Below are positions 14,723 to 24,250 of a stretch of DNA of 64,000 bases, piece by piece. The stretch is from the NCBI GenBank assembly GCA_965229115.1, contig CBDDIR010000003.1, positions 4,457,623-4,521,622 on the forward strand, given 5' to 3'. Under the pieces are notes generated by a model. That model was given only the letters and a program-made list of their open reading frames with translations. It searched no databases and had not been told where the DNA came from. The number at the start of each line of letters is the position of its first letter. Within the stretch, counting starts at the first letter, position 1. The stretch is from UBA7672 sp965229115 (lineage in GTDB: Bacteria > Pseudomonadota > Alphaproteobacteria > Caulobacterales > Hyphomonadaceae). Both the position numbers and the translations under genes were made by a program.

Positions 14723-15463
14723 CTACGGAATGCGGGTCGGAGGGGAGCCCTGGATCCGGTAAACCGCGGCAACACGCTCCGGCGTCAGCACGCTGCTCGG
14801 CGGCCCGTCGGCGACGATCCGCCCGCCATCCATCAAAATCAGCCTGTCCATAAAACGTGCTGCCAGCGCCAGATCGTGGATGATGGCAAGGACGCCAACG
14901 CCCTGACGCGTTCGTTCGCGCAGGATCTCCATGACGTGGAGCTGATGGTAGGGGTCCAGCGCCGCGATGGGCTCATCGACAAGGAGCAGGGGCGCCTCAA
15001 CGGCCAGCGCTCGGGCCAAAAGGATGCGGGTGCGCTCGCCCCCCGACAGGACGGCGACCGGCCGATCGATCAGCCCGCGCCCATCGACGGCGTCCAGCGC
15101 TCGATCGACAGCCGCGCGATCTTCCGGCGTCGGCCCGCCAAACCCGGCCTGGTGCGGGTATCGCCCCAGCATGACGATGTCATAGCCGGGCAACCGCCAT
15201 TCCACCCGCCGCTCTTGCGGAAGGAAGGCCACCGCACGCGCGCGCTCGCGAGAGGGCTGAGCGAGGAAGTCCTTCCCATCCAGAAGGACGTCGCCGCCAG
15301 TCCGCTGCTGGATACCAAGCAAAGCGCGGAGGAGCGTGGATTTGCCCGCGCCGTTAGGTCCGATCAGGCCGACAAGTTCGCCGCTTTCCACATGGATCGA
15401 AGCGCTCCCAACGAGCTGGCGCTCGCGGATCGCCACACTGAGGTTTCTGGCTTCGAGCTTCAT
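14723..15463 (-). CDS. btuD: Cobalamin ABC transporter ATP-binding protein
   Basis: A 246-residue ABC ATPase of the FecE/BtuD class: Walker A GPNGAGKST, Q-loop FLPQERR, signature LSGGERTR, Walker B LLLVDEPIAALD and switch His IIHDL. It energises import of vitamin B12 across the inner membrane with BtuC. The ATG at 15463 overlaps the btuC stop (ATGA), giving coupling. The riboswitch at the head of the operon fixes the likely substrate as cobalamin rather than haem or siderophore. Confidence 0.88.
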   Translation of the reverse strand: MKLEARNLSVAIRERQLVGSASIHVESGELVGLIGPNGAGKSTLLRALLGIQQRTGGDVLLDGKDFLAQPSRERARAVAFLPQERRVEWRLPGYDIVMLGRYPHQAGFGGPTPEDRAAVDRALDAVDGRGLIDRPVAVLSGGERTRILLARALAVEAPLLLVDEPIAALDPYHQLHVMEILRERTRQGVGVLAIIHDLALAARFMDRLILMDGGRIVADGPPSSVLTPERVAAVYRIQGSPPTRIP

Positions 15464-16461
15464 GACTCGAGCTCCGTGCGCGCGCGGAAGATCAGCCACA
15501 GGAAGAACGGTGCGCCAATCAGCGCTGTGAGAACGCCGAGCTTCAGTTCCGAACCCAGCATCAGCACACGCACGAGAATGTCGGCAGCCAACAGCAAGGC
15601 GCCTCCGCCAAGCGCGCTGGCAAACAGGAGGCGGCTAGGCGTGTGACCAACCAGCGGGCGAAGCAGGTGAGGGACGACAAGGCCAATAAAGCCGATGCCG
15701 CCCGTAACAGCTGTTCCCGCGCCAACGCTGATAGCTGTTCCGGTAATCACCAGCGTACGTGTACGTGCGATGTTGAGACCAAGGCCTGCAGCCGCTTCCT
15801 CTCCCAGGCTCAGCGCATCAAGCGAGCGCGCCGACACCGCAAGCATAATCCAGCCGATCAGCATCAGCGGGCCCGCAAGAAGAAGGTGGTCCATGCTGCG
15901 ATCAGTCACTGACCCCATGAGCCAGAACATGATCTCAGCGGCAGCGTAAGGGTTCGGCGACAGGTTGAGCGCCATCGACATCAGCGCTGCGCACAGGCTG
16001 GAAACTGCAACGCCCGCCAGAACAAGCGTCAGCACGCCGCCGCGCCGCGCGAGGCCTTGAAGCACAAGCGCGCAAAGCAGCGCGCCGACAATGCCCATCA
16101 GCGGCAAGGCCAGCGGCATCACTGTCGACAGTCCCGTATAGAGCGCAAGCACCGCGCCCAGCGAGGCCGCAGGCGACACGCCAATCACGCCCGGGTCCGC
16201 CAGCGGATTGCGCAGGAAGCCCTGCAGCGCAGCGCCTGCCATGCCCAGCGTCATGCCCACCAGCATGGCCAGAGCCGTGCGTGGGAAGCGAACTTCGCGC
16301 ATGATCATCCAGGCCGTGTCGGCCTTGCCGTTGTTCATCATGTCGAAGAGTTCAAACGTGCCCGCAGTCGCCGGCCCGACGAGCATTGATGCAAACGCCA
16401 GCAACACCATCAACGCAGCGAGTGCGATGATCAGAACGGGGTAGGGCAGAGGCTGCTTCAC
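15460..16461 (-). CDS. btuC: Cobalamin ABC transporter permease
   Basis: A 333-residue FecCD-family permease with about ten membrane helices and the typical stretches FPRTALAMLVGMTLGMAGAA, NPLADPGVIGVS and GFIGLVVPHLLR. The start is GTG at 16461, overlapping the btuF stop (GTGA); the longer upstream frame is antisense-like sequence inside btuF. It forms the channel for cobalamin handed over by BtuF. Confidence 0.88.
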   Translation of the reverse strand: MKQPLPYPVLIIALAALMVLLAFASMLVGPATAGTFELFDMMNNGKADTAWMIMREVRFPRTALAMLVGMTLGMAGAALQGFLRNPLADPGVIGVSPAASLGAVLALYTGLSTVMPLALPLMGIVGALLCALVLQGLARRGGVLTLVLAGVAVSSLCAALMSMALNLSPNPYAAAEIMFWLMGSVTDRSMDHLLLAGPLMLIGWIMLAVSARSLDALSLGEEAAAGLGLNIARTRTLVITGTAISVGAGTAVTGGIGFIGLVVPHLLRPLVGHTPSRLLFASALGGGALLLAADILVRVLMLGSELKLGVLTALIGAPFFLWLIFRARTELES

Positions 16462-17375
16462 TGTTTCGCCTCTGCAGCCTTGCGTGCATTGACCAGTATC
16501 TCGACGGCGCCCAGCGCGCTCGGCGCGCCGCACGTCGTGTAGCGTTCGGGGATTGCGACCTGCGGTATCTCGCGCACCATTGCGCGCAGCGCCGGGTGGC
16601 CAAGTGCAAGCGTCGACATGGAAGGCGGATTCGTCCACGGCGTCGTTGTCGACATCAGCGCAGGCTTCACCGACAGCACTTCTTCAAGCGGCACATTGCG
16701 GAAGCCGTCAAAGCCAAGCGCCTGTCCCAGCGTGCGATAACCGCCCGCATTGACTATATGCGTGTAGAGCGTGTTTTCGCCGGCGATGAAGTTATTGACG
16801 CCGACCTCGGCAAAAACCGGCTTCTCGCCGGGGGGGATCTGCGCTTGCAGCTCCGACAGGCGGCGGTCGAAATCTGTGATCACCTGCTCGGCGCGCGCGC
16901 TTTCACCGACAGCCTCGCCTAGCTTTCGAATGTTGGTGCGCATGTCGTCGAGCGTGAGTTCGGGGTCGAACACGATAATGGTGTAGCCGAGCCTGCGCAG
17001 CAGGCTCACGGCTGTCGTAGCTGTGAATCGGCCAGCCAGAATGAGATCCGGCTCCTGCATCAGCACTTCTTCGGCAAGGCCGTGATTGACCTTCAATTTG
17101 GAAGCGATCGCGCCAAGACCCAGCGGCGCATTGATCGGCTGTTGCGAGAGATAGGTGACAGACGCGATCCGTGACGGATCGACGATCCGCATCAGCAACT
17201 CGTCCGTGCAGAGGTTCATCGAGACAATCCGCTGCGGACGCGTCTCGGCGTCCGCAGCGTTTGTCAGAGCCGGGCTAATGAAAAGCCCAAGGCAGGCAAT
17301 CGTCCTGGCGAACACACGCGCCATCGCATCAGCCGGTGAGGCGGAGCGGCGGCGCGTGTGACGCCAGTTGATCAT
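16458..17375 (-). CDS. btuF: Cobalamin periplasmic binding protein
   Basis: A 305-residue class III (helical backbone) binding protein. The signal region ends near ALTNAADAE, then QRIVSMNLCTDELL, EPDLILAG and the two lobes. The ATG at 17375 overlaps the receptor stop (ATGA), but an in-frame ATG at 17324 (MARVFARTIACLG) would give a more standard signal peptide. It delivers B12 from the outer-membrane receptor to BtuCD. Confidence 0.85.
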   Translation of the reverse strand: MINWRHTRRRSASPADAMARVFARTIACLGLFISPALTNAADAETRPQRIVSMNLCTDELLMRIVDPSRIASVTYLSQQPINAPLGLGAIASKLKVNHGLAEEVLMQEPDLILAGRFTATTAVSLLRRLGYTIIVFDPELTLDDMRTNIRKLGEAVGESARAEQVITDFDRRLSELQAQIPPGEKPVFAEVGVNNFIAGENTLYTHIVNAGGYRTLGQALGFDGFRNVPLEEVLSVKPALMSTTTPWTNPPSMSTLALGHPALRAMVREIPQVAIPERYTTCGAPSALGAVEILVNARKAAEAKQ

Positions 17376-19390
17376 CGCTTCGTTTCCTCGCGGAACCGGA
17401 TGCCGATATAGGCGGCCTGCGGGGCGCCCCGGAAGCCGATCACTTCCTGATAGTCCTCATCCGTCGCGTTTTCCACGCGGCCGTAAAGTTCGACCGTGTC
17501 GGTAACCTGCCAGGCCGCGCCGAAGCGGACCAGCGTGTAAGCGTCGACGCCGGTGCGCAGGAACGCGCCGAAGTCGGTATCCAGCATCTTGCCATTATGC
17601 GTCACGCCAAGGTTCAGCTGAACCGGGCCGCCGCCAATGCGCCAGCTTGCGTCGAGCGCAGCCTGGTTTTTCGGACGGCGGATCTCGATGCCGGCTGGCT
17701 CGGTTGCGTCGAGCCGGGTGTAGGACCCGGTGATGCCGATATCGGCGATCGGGTTGATGGCGAAGCTTGCCTCCCAACCCTTGCGGTCCGACTTGGTCGT
17801 ACGGTTCGCCGGCGTCGAAAGGAAGGTCGGGGCAGGGCCGAACGCCGTGTAGATCTCATGCTCGAGATCAGCCTTGAAGTAAGTCACGTCGATCACGGCT
17901 GCGCCATCGAACAGCGTTTGTTCGATGCCGACGTCCCAGCCTTTCGATTCTTCCGGCAGCAGGTTCGGGTTGCCGACATAGCTGCCCGGCGTGAAGCCGT
18001 ACTGCTCGAAGAAGGTCGGATTGGTGACGCCCGTGCCATAGCTGGCGTGCGGGCGCGTGCCGATGCCCGGGATGACCCACGAAGCCGCGACGCTGTAGGT
18101 GTCCGCATCGTCGAACGCGTCGTTGTCGTCGTGACGCAGGGTTGCGAAGACGTAGAATTGTTCCGCGATCTCGCCGCGATATTGCGCGCCGATGCCAGTC
18201 AGCTCGCGCGATTCATGGCGCGTGTTGAACGGGTTCTCGTAGGTCTCTTTCTTGTTCTCGGCGAAGCCCGTGATGTAGCTGACGAAGCCAGGGCCGCCGA
18301 ACTCGTAGGTCGATTCCAGCGTCAGTTTTGCGCGCGTTGCGTCTGCGCCGCTGCTCGACAGCGGAACAGCAAGGCTTGCCGCGCTCGGGACCTGACCCGT
18401 CAGATAGAACGGGAAGCTGGTGGTTTTCGAACGGCGCTCTTCGTCGAGATACGACACTGAGGCCTTCGTGATCCACTTGTCATCCAGCAGGTTCAGGGTC
18501 GCCGAAGCGCCGAGGAGCAGCTGGTTGTGCGTGCCGCTGGATGCGTCATCATAGGTCTTGCCCGGGATCGGTGCGTTATAGGCCTGACCGTCGAAATCCG
18601 TGTCCTTCTTCAGGTAGCGCATGATGCCATCGACGCGGAATGCATCGTTGAGGGCGCCGCCGCCACGCACGTAAAGGGTCTGGACTTCGTTGCCTTCCTT
18701 ATCGCCAGCCTGACCACCGATGCCGACCGCCGGAACGCCTTGCGCCGTCGTGCTGGGCGAGATGTCGTAGCCATCGCTGCGCAGAACGTGGAAGCCGATC
18801 GACGCATAGTCAGTGCCGTTGCCGAAGCCGGCATTGCCCTGAACCTGCTGCGTGTTGAACGAGCCGCCTTCAGCGCTGAGGCCGACATAGTGGCCGTTCA
18901 CATCGCGTCGCGAGATCAGGTTGACCACGCCAGCAAGGGCGTTCGAGCCATAAAGACCCGACTGCGGTCCGCGCAGAACTTCAACGCGCGCCAGATCGCC
19001 CGACAGCAGCGTTGCGAAATCGGTCTCGCCGGTGTCCGGGCTGGAAATGTCGATGCCGTCCAGCAGCGCCAGCGTGTGGTTGCCTTCCGAGCCGCGCGTG
19101 CGGACCTGCGTCAGCGAACCAGCCGAGCCGGACTGGTTGACGGCAACGCCCGGAACCTGGCGCAGCGCATCGGCGATGTAGGTGTAGCCCTGATCCTCGA
19201 TAACTTCGCCGCTGATCACAGTCAGCGTCTGGCCAAGTTTCTCGTATTCAACCGGGGTAGCCGATCCGGTGATCACGACGCTGTCGCGACCCGTCTCTTC
19301 TACGGCAGGGCCGGTCTGGGCGAGGGCGGATGGCGCAGCTGCGAGGCATGTCGCCAGCGCGATCCAGGATGATTTCGAATGCAGTCTCAT
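17372..19390 (-). CDS. btuB: TonB-dependent vitamin B12 receptor
   Basis: A 672-residue outer-membrane protein: signal peptide (CLAAAPSALAQ), TonB-box-like DSVVITGS, a plug domain (ADALRQVPGVAVNQ, GSEGNHTLALLDGI, VEVLRGPQSGLYGSNALAGVVNLI) and a beta-barrel ending in GIRFREETKR. The barrel is consistent in size with BtuB. The ATG at 19390 is placed after the cobalamin riboswitch; longer frames run toward the riboswitch. It is the first gene of a four-gene overlapping operon. Confidence 0.9.
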   Translation of the reverse strand: MRLHSKSSWIALATCLAAAPSALAQTGPAVEETGRDSVVITGSATPVEYEKLGQTLTVISGEVIEDQGYTYIADALRQVPGVAVNQSGSAGSLTQVRTRGSEGNHTLALLDGIDISSPDTGETDFATLLSGDLARVEVLRGPQSGLYGSNALAGVVNLISRRDVNGHYVGLSAEGGSFNTQQVQGNAGFGNGTDYASIGFHVLRSDGYDISPSTTAQGVPAVGIGGQAGDKEGNEVQTLYVRGGGALNDAFRVDGIMRYLKKDTDFDGQAYNAPIPGKTYDDASSGTHNQLLLGASATLNLLDDKWITKASVSYLDEERRSKTTSFPFYLTGQVPSAASLAVPLSSSGADATRAKLTLESTYEFGGPGFVSYITGFAENKKETYENPFNTRHESRELTGIGAQYRGEIAEQFYVFATLRHDDNDAFDDADTYSVAASWVIPGIGTRPHASYGTGVTNPTFFEQYGFTPGSYVGNPNLLPEESKGWDVGIEQTLFDGAAVIDVTYFKADLEHEIYTAFGPAPTFLSTPANRTTKSDRKGWEASFAINPIADIGITGSYTRLDATEPAGIEIRRPKNQAALDASWRIGGGPVQLNLGVTHNGKMLDTDFGAFLRTGVDAYTLVRFGAAWQVTDTVELYGRVENATDEDYQEVIGFRGAPQAAYIGIRFREETKR

Positions 19391-19524
19391 AAGACGTCTC
19401 CACAATGTTGGAGACCGTCCATCGAACACGGCGTCGCCGCCGCGCCGAAGCACGGTCCAAGGACGTCGCCAACCGGAATACTCCGTTCGAGCGGCCCATC
19501 CCCGGACCGTCGAAAGACGACTGC

Positions 19525-19693
19525 GACAGGCAGGTCTCCTGGCTCGCGGGTCATCGCTTGGCGCACCGCCTTCCCGGTAAGTCCCGAGGGGACCGTCCCA
19601 GTGGCTGCTGGTGCACAGCTAACCGCTTACAGTTGCGGGGGCAGCCCGGGCGTTAACCCGGTTCCCTTTGAATCCTCTTTCAAGGAACCTGTC
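19525..19693 (-). ncRNA. Cobalamin riboswitch
   Basis: On the minus strand the closing P1 stem is GACAGG (19688-19693) with CCTGTC (19525-19530). The conserved core GGTTAACGCC, GCTGCCCCCGCAACTGTAAG lies at 19623-19658, and the B12 box AGCCAGGAGACCTGCC at 19529-19544. It lies 135 bases before the btuB ATG, and B12 binding should repress the operon. The core is near-consensus. Confidence 0.95.
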
Positions 19694-19779
19694 GCGGACG
19701 GACCAATACAGGTGTCTATCTTAACGGCAAGTACCAGTCAGGAAGATTGGAAGACCGTGTCCGCCACGCCAGCGTGCGG

Positions 19780-20697
19780 TTACTGAACCCGCTCGGCCGT
19801 GTAACCCATTGGCTTGAGCATTTCGATCACGCTGTCTTGACCGATCAGGTGGGCAGCGCCGACGGCGACCAGGAAGGTTCCGGTCTCGGACTTCATCAGC
19901 TTGTCGAGTTCCGGCGCCCAGTTGGCGTTCCTGTTCTTGAGCAGCGCGTCGTACACTTCCGGGATATGTCCGAGATCGTCCTCGATCAGCAGCTTGTTCA
20001 GCTCGTCCGTGTCGCCGGCCTTCCAGGCATTAACCAGCGCGCCCAGATCATCGGCCGCTGTGTCGATCTCGGCGAGGCCGCTGGTGAGGAATTTGATCTG
20101 CACAGGCTCGGGCAGGGTGGCGAAAGACGCCATCTGTTGTTCGATCGTTTCGAGGAACCGGATCTGCTTGCCGGCAGCAGACGCCGCCGGCCGCATGACG
20201 CTCTCGACGCCGGCCGTCACGTCGTAACCTGCGCGGCGCACGACAGCCTCGCTGATCACGACGCCCGCATACCAGGGCCGCATCGATTCAATCGCGATGA
20301 GCGGCAGCTCGAGCTTGGCGAGCGCCTCCTTCAGCAGATCGAAGTCTTTCGGAGCGAGGCGATCCGAGAGCTTTTCCGACGGCTGGTACACGCCGAGCCG
20401 CTGGATGATCTCGCGGAACACCATCGGGCCGATTTCGACATCGGTTTCGAAATAGACGGCCTTGGCTTCTTCGAGCGCCTTGTCGAGCGCGGGCGAATGC
20501 CAGGTCAGCGTCGGCGGAAGCACGTGCACCGTCCCGAACAGATAGACGGTCGTGTCGGCGTCCGAAATCTTCCAGATCGCAGGCTTGGGCGGCGCTTCGG
20601 CGGCAGGCTCGGCTGCCACGGTCTGGACCACCGGCTTTTCGTCGCTGCAGGCCGTCAGCGTCGCGAGGGCGAGAACAGCGGCTTTCCAGAACATCAT
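19780..20697 (-). CDS. TraB/GumN family lipoprotein
   Basis: A 305-residue protein. The N-terminus has a lipobox (LATLTAC) followed by a linker, then the TraB/GumN domain with its two hallmark motifs, FGTVHVLPP and GAAHLIGQDS, which carry the conserved His residues of the TIKI-type putative metalloprotease fold. The ATG at 20697 is used; the frame extends to a TTG at 20709. The function of bacterial members is not settled. It is monocistronic here, downstream of tRNA-Arg on the same strand. Confidence 0.8.
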   Translation of the reverse strand: MMFWKAAVLALATLTACSDEKPVVQTVAAEPAAEAPPKPAIWKISDADTTVYLFGTVHVLPPTLTWHSPALDKALEEAKAVYFETDVEIGPMVFREIIQRLGVYQPSEKLSDRLAPKDFDLLKEALAKLELPLIAIESMRPWYAGVVISEAVVRRAGYDVTAGVESVMRPAASAAGKQIRFLETIEQQMASFATLPEPVQIKFLTSGLAEIDTAADDLGALVNAWKAGDTDELNKLLIEDDLGHIPEVYDALLKNRNANWAPELDKLMKSETGTFLVAVGAAHLIGQDSVIEMLKPMGYTAERVQ

Positions 20698-20795
20698 GGC
20701 GCAATCCAATCGGTCGCCCGCAGGCGCGTCGCGCCATACCTCGCAGATCGCGGGGATGCCGTCACGCCGTCAAATCCATAAGCATTTGAAAGGGC

Positions 20796-20872
<77 letters not shown>

Positions 20873-20923
20873 AAGCTGGCCCCTCATGTATCAGGGGGGC
20901 CGAAAAGGCAAGGTTCCGGCCTG

Positions 20924-22984
20924 TCAGCCCTTCAAACCCAGCTGTGTCTTGAGTTTGGCGATGTCTTCGAGCCAGGGGGCCGGGCTGGAATCGCTGGGCA
21001 TGCGCCAGTCTCCGCGCGGGGAGAGGGCGCCGCCGGAGGTGACTTTCGGACCGTTGGGAACTGCCGAGCGCTTGAACTGGCTGGTCTGGAAGAAGCGTTT
21101 CGCGAACACCTCGAGCCATTTGACGATCGTGGGCATGTCGTAAGCGACGCGATCTTTCCCGGCCGTATGCGCAGGCCAGTCGCCCGTTTTGGCATCGCCC
21201 CATGCGGCGTGGGCGAGGAACGCGATACGCGACGGCGATGCGCCCCAGCGGATCGTCTGGTTCAGGAAGAAGTCGTGCAGATTGTAAGGACCGATCGTGT
21301 CTTCGGTCGACTGGATTTTGCCATCCGCGCCGGCCGGAACGAGCTCCGGCGAAATTTCCTGATCGAGGATCGCGCGCATCACGTCGGATGCGCTCGCCGA
21401 ATACAATTCGCTCGCAGCGCTCCAGCGGATCAGGTGCTGGATCAGCGTCTTCGCCACGGCGCCGTTGACGTTGTAGTGGCTCATGTGATCGCCGACGCCG
21501 TAGGTGCACCAGCCGAGCGCAAGCTCTGACAGGTCGCCCGTGCCGACAACCATTCCGCCTTCCTTGTTGGCGAGGCGGAAGAGATAGTCGGTGCGCAGGC
21601 CGGCCTGCACATTCTCGAAGGTGATGTCGTAAACCTTCTTGCCCTTGGCGAAGGGATGGTCGAGGTCGGCGAGCATCTGGTTCGCCATCGGCTTGATGTC
21701 GACCTCGCGGGCGTCTATGCCCAGCTCATTCATCAGCGCATGCGCCTTGGACTTGGTGCCGTCCGTCGTCGCAAAGCCCGGCATGGTGACGCCGATGATG
21801 TCGGTGCGTTTGGCGCCCATCAGGTCGAAGGCGCGCACGGTCACGAGCAGCGCCTGCGTTGAATCGAGGCCGCCCGAAACGCCGATCACGGCCTTCTTTG
21901 TACCCGACGCTTCAAGCCTGCGGCGCAGGCCCTGAACCTGGATGTTGTAGGCTTCGAAGCAATCCTGATCGAGCAGGGCTTCGTCATCCGGCACGAACGG
22001 GAAGCGGTCGACCTTGCGCGTCAATGCCAGCTTCGCGCTGCGATCGGGCGCTGCGGCGAAGCTGATGCGGCGGCGCTTCAGGCTTGCCTTGTGATTGCGG
22101 GCTGTGTCGCGGAACGTGCCGTTGCGAATGCGGTCCTGCCCGATCCTGGCGACGTCGATGTCGGCAACGAGCAGGGCGGACTGATCGGCAAAACGATCGG
22201 ACTCCGCGATCTTGCTGCCCAGCTCATAAACCGCGAGCTGACCATCCCAGGCCGTATCCGTCGTGGACTCGCCATAGCCGGCGGCCGAGTAGACGTAGCC
22301 GCATGCGGCGCGTGCGGATTGCGAGATGCAGAGCATGTCGCGCTCTGCCGCCTTGCCGATCGTGATGTTGGACGCGGACAGGTTGGCGATGATGTTGGCA
22401 CCGGCGAGGGCCGCGAAGGTCGAGGGCGGCACGGGCGCCCACATGTCCTCGCAGATTTCGACCGCCAGCGTGAAGCCATCGACGTCGCTCGCTTCGAACG
22501 ACAGGTCGGCGCCGAACGGCACGGTTTCGCCCGCGAGCGTAATCTGGTCGACAACCGCATCAGTCGACATTGCGAACTGACGCTTTTCGTAGAACTCACG
22601 ATAGTTCGGCAGGTAGGTCTTCGGCACGACGCCAAGGATCGCGCCGCGATGGATCACCACCGCGCAGCCATGCACGGACGAACCAACCTGGATCGGCGCG
22701 CCAACCACAACAACCGGCGCCAGAGATTTGCTGGCATCCTTCACCCTGGCGATCGCCTCCAGCACGGAGGCGAGCAGGGTGGATTGCAGGTGCAGATCGT
22801 CGATCGTGTAGCCGGACAGGCCCAGCTCGGGGAAAACAACCAGAGCGGCGCCGGCCTTGTCGGCCTTGCGCATCAACTCGATCGTCTCGCGCGCGTTCGA
22901 TGCGGGATCGGCAAGGTGAACCCGCGGGCTGGCCGCAGCCGCCCGGACAAAGCCGTGCGCGTAGATGTTATTGAACTCGGCCAT
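20924..22984 (-). CDS. nadE: Glutamine-dependent NAD+ synthetase
   Basis: A 686-residue two-domain enzyme. The N-terminal nitrilase-type glutaminase has Glu in FPELGLSGY, Lys in VPKTYLPNY and Cys in EICEDMWAP. The C-terminal synthetase has the PP-loop SGGLDSTQALL, followed by GTGDLSELALGWCTYGVGDHMSHYN. It makes NAD+ from deamido-NAD+, ATP and glutamine-derived ammonia, and its length matches the long actinobacterial/alphaproteobacterial form. The start ATG at 22984 is clear (MAEFNNIYAHGFVRAA). Confidence 0.95.
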   Translation of the reverse strand: MAEFNNIYAHGFVRAAAASPRVHLADPASNARETIELMRKADKAGAALVVFPELGLSGYTIDDLHLQSTLLASVLEAIARVKDASKSLAPVVVVGAPIQVGSSVHGCAVVIHRGAILGVVPKTYLPNYREFYEKRQFAMSTDAVVDQITLAGETVPFGADLSFEASDVDGFTLAVEICEDMWAPVPPSTFAALAGANIIANLSASNITIGKAAERDMLCISQSARAACGYVYSAAGYGESTTDTAWDGQLAVYELGSKIAESDRFADQSALLVADIDVARIGQDRIRNGTFRDTARNHKASLKRRRISFAAAPDRSAKLALTRKVDRFPFVPDDEALLDQDCFEAYNIQVQGLRRRLEASGTKKAVIGVSGGLDSTQALLVTVRAFDLMGAKRTDIIGVTMPGFATTDGTKSKAHALMNELGIDAREVDIKPMANQMLADLDHPFAKGKKVYDITFENVQAGLRTDYLFRLANKEGGMVVGTGDLSELALGWCTYGVGDHMSHYNVNGAVAKTLIQHLIRWSAASELYSASASDVMRAILDQEISPELVPAGADGKIQSTEDTIGPYNLHDFFLNQTIRWGASPSRIAFLAHAAWGDAKTGDWPAHTAGKDRVAYDMPTIVKWLEVFAKRFFQTSQFKRSAVPNGPKVTSGGALSPRGDWRMPSDSSPAPWLEDIAKLKTQLGLKG

Positions 22985-23131
22985 CGTCCCTAGCGCCTAT
23001 CATCGCCGTCATCGCGTCTCAATGCAGGCTATACGATGATACAGGTAATTATCCGGAAACCGCCTTTCCAGCGTATGTGAAAAGGTGCGCAACTTTGCCT
23101 GAAAAGCGAAGGCTGCAGGGGTCAAAGGTTA

Positions 23132-24250
23132 ATGGACGTCGACGTTATCATCATAGGAGCGGGCGCCGTTGGCCTGGCCGTCGCGGCGGAGTTCGCGCGC
23201 TTGGGCCATGATGTGGTCGTGCTGGAAGCCGCCAGCGGGATCGGCACGCAGACGTCTTCGCGCAATTCCGAGGTGATCCACGCCGGCATGTACTATCCCA
23301 CCGGCAGCCTGCGTCATCGCTTGTGCGTGGCTGGCAGGCGCAAGCTCTACGCATATCTCGATGCGCGTGGGGCGCCTTACCAGAAGCGCGGGAAGCTGAT
23401 CGTCGCAACGTCGGACGTCGAGACGAAGAAGATCGAAGCGATCCATGCAACTGGCCTTCAGAACGGTGTCGAAAATCTCGAACTGATTTCAGGCGCACAG
23501 GCGATGGCGTGGGAGCCTGAGCTGCGCTGCACGGCCGCGCTGTGGTCGCCCGAGACCGGTGTTGTCGACAGCCATGGCTACATGCTCGCGCTGCAAGGCG
23601 AGATCGAGGATCATGGCGGCGTGATCGCGTTCAATACGCCCGTCAACCGGATCGAACCATCGAAGTCTGGCGGATACACGGTCGTGACGGGTGGCGCGGA
23701 GCCGGGCATCATCACGTGCAGGCGACTGGTCAATAGCGCGGGGCTCTATGCCCAGAGCATCGCGCATAGCATCGAAGGCTATGATGAGGCGCTGATCCCG
23801 AAGCTGGTGCTGGCCAAGGGCAATTACTTCGGCTGCGCGACGAGGCCTGCCTTCAGCCGCCTCATCTATCCAGCGCCCGTCGATGGCGGTCTTGGCGTGC
23901 ACGTGACGCTCGATCTCGCAGGCCGGATGCGTTTCGGACCTGATGTGGAGTGGCTATCGACCACCGATCCCGCAGAGGTCGACTATCGCGTTGATCCCGG
24001 CCGTTCGGCTTCCTTCTACGATGCGATCCGCCGCTATTGGCCGGGGCTGCCTGACGACGCGATCACGCCGGACTATTCTGGTTGCCGTCCGAAGCTGTCC
24101 GGCCCGGGCGAGCCTGCTCAGGACTTCCGCATTGATGGTCCAGAGCTGCATGGGCATGCGGGTCTCGTGAACCTGTTCGGCATTGAATCGCCGGGCCTCA
24201 CCAGTTCGCTGGCGATAGCCGAAGACGTTCGCAGGCGTCTTGCCAACTAG
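23132..24250 (+). CDS. LhgO-like FAD-dependent oxidoreductase (L-2-hydroxyglutarate type)
   Basis: A 372-residue DAO-fold flavoprotein. The FAD-binding GxGxxG is DVIIIGAGAVGLA and the second nucleotide motif HDVVVLEA; the family stretch SSRNSEVIHAGMYYPTGSLR is the L-2-hydroxyglutarate oxidase/dehydrogenase signature. The C-terminus has DYSGCRPKL and LFGIESPGLTSSLA. It likely oxidises a 2-hydroxyacid at the membrane or in the cytoplasm. It is divergent from nadE, and its end overlaps the convergent epimerase gene by 4 bp. Confidence 0.85.
   Translation: MDVDVIIIGAGAVGLAVAAEFARLGHDVVVLEAASGIGTQTSSRNSEVIHAGMYYPTGSLRHRLCVAGRRKLYAYLDARGAPYQKRGKLIVATSDVETKKIEAIHATGLQNGVENLELISGAQAMAWEPELRCTAALWSPETGVVDSHGYMLALQGEIEDHGGVIAFNTPVNRIEPSKSGGYTVVTGGAEPGIITCRRLVNSAGLYAQSIAHSIEGYDEALIPKLVLAKGNYFGCATRPAFSRLIYPAPVDGGLGVHVTLDLAGRMRFGPDVEWLSTTDPAEVDYRVDPGRSASFYDAIRRYWPGLPDDAITPDYSGCRPKLSGPGEPAQDFRIDGPELHGHAGLVNLFGIESPGLTSSLAIAEDVRRRLAN

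Noticed and set aside
20878..20901. Hairpin between nadE and tRNA-Arg as a terminator
   Set aside because: The stem GGCCCC/GGGGCC is present but no T-run follows in the nadE direction, so it is not called.
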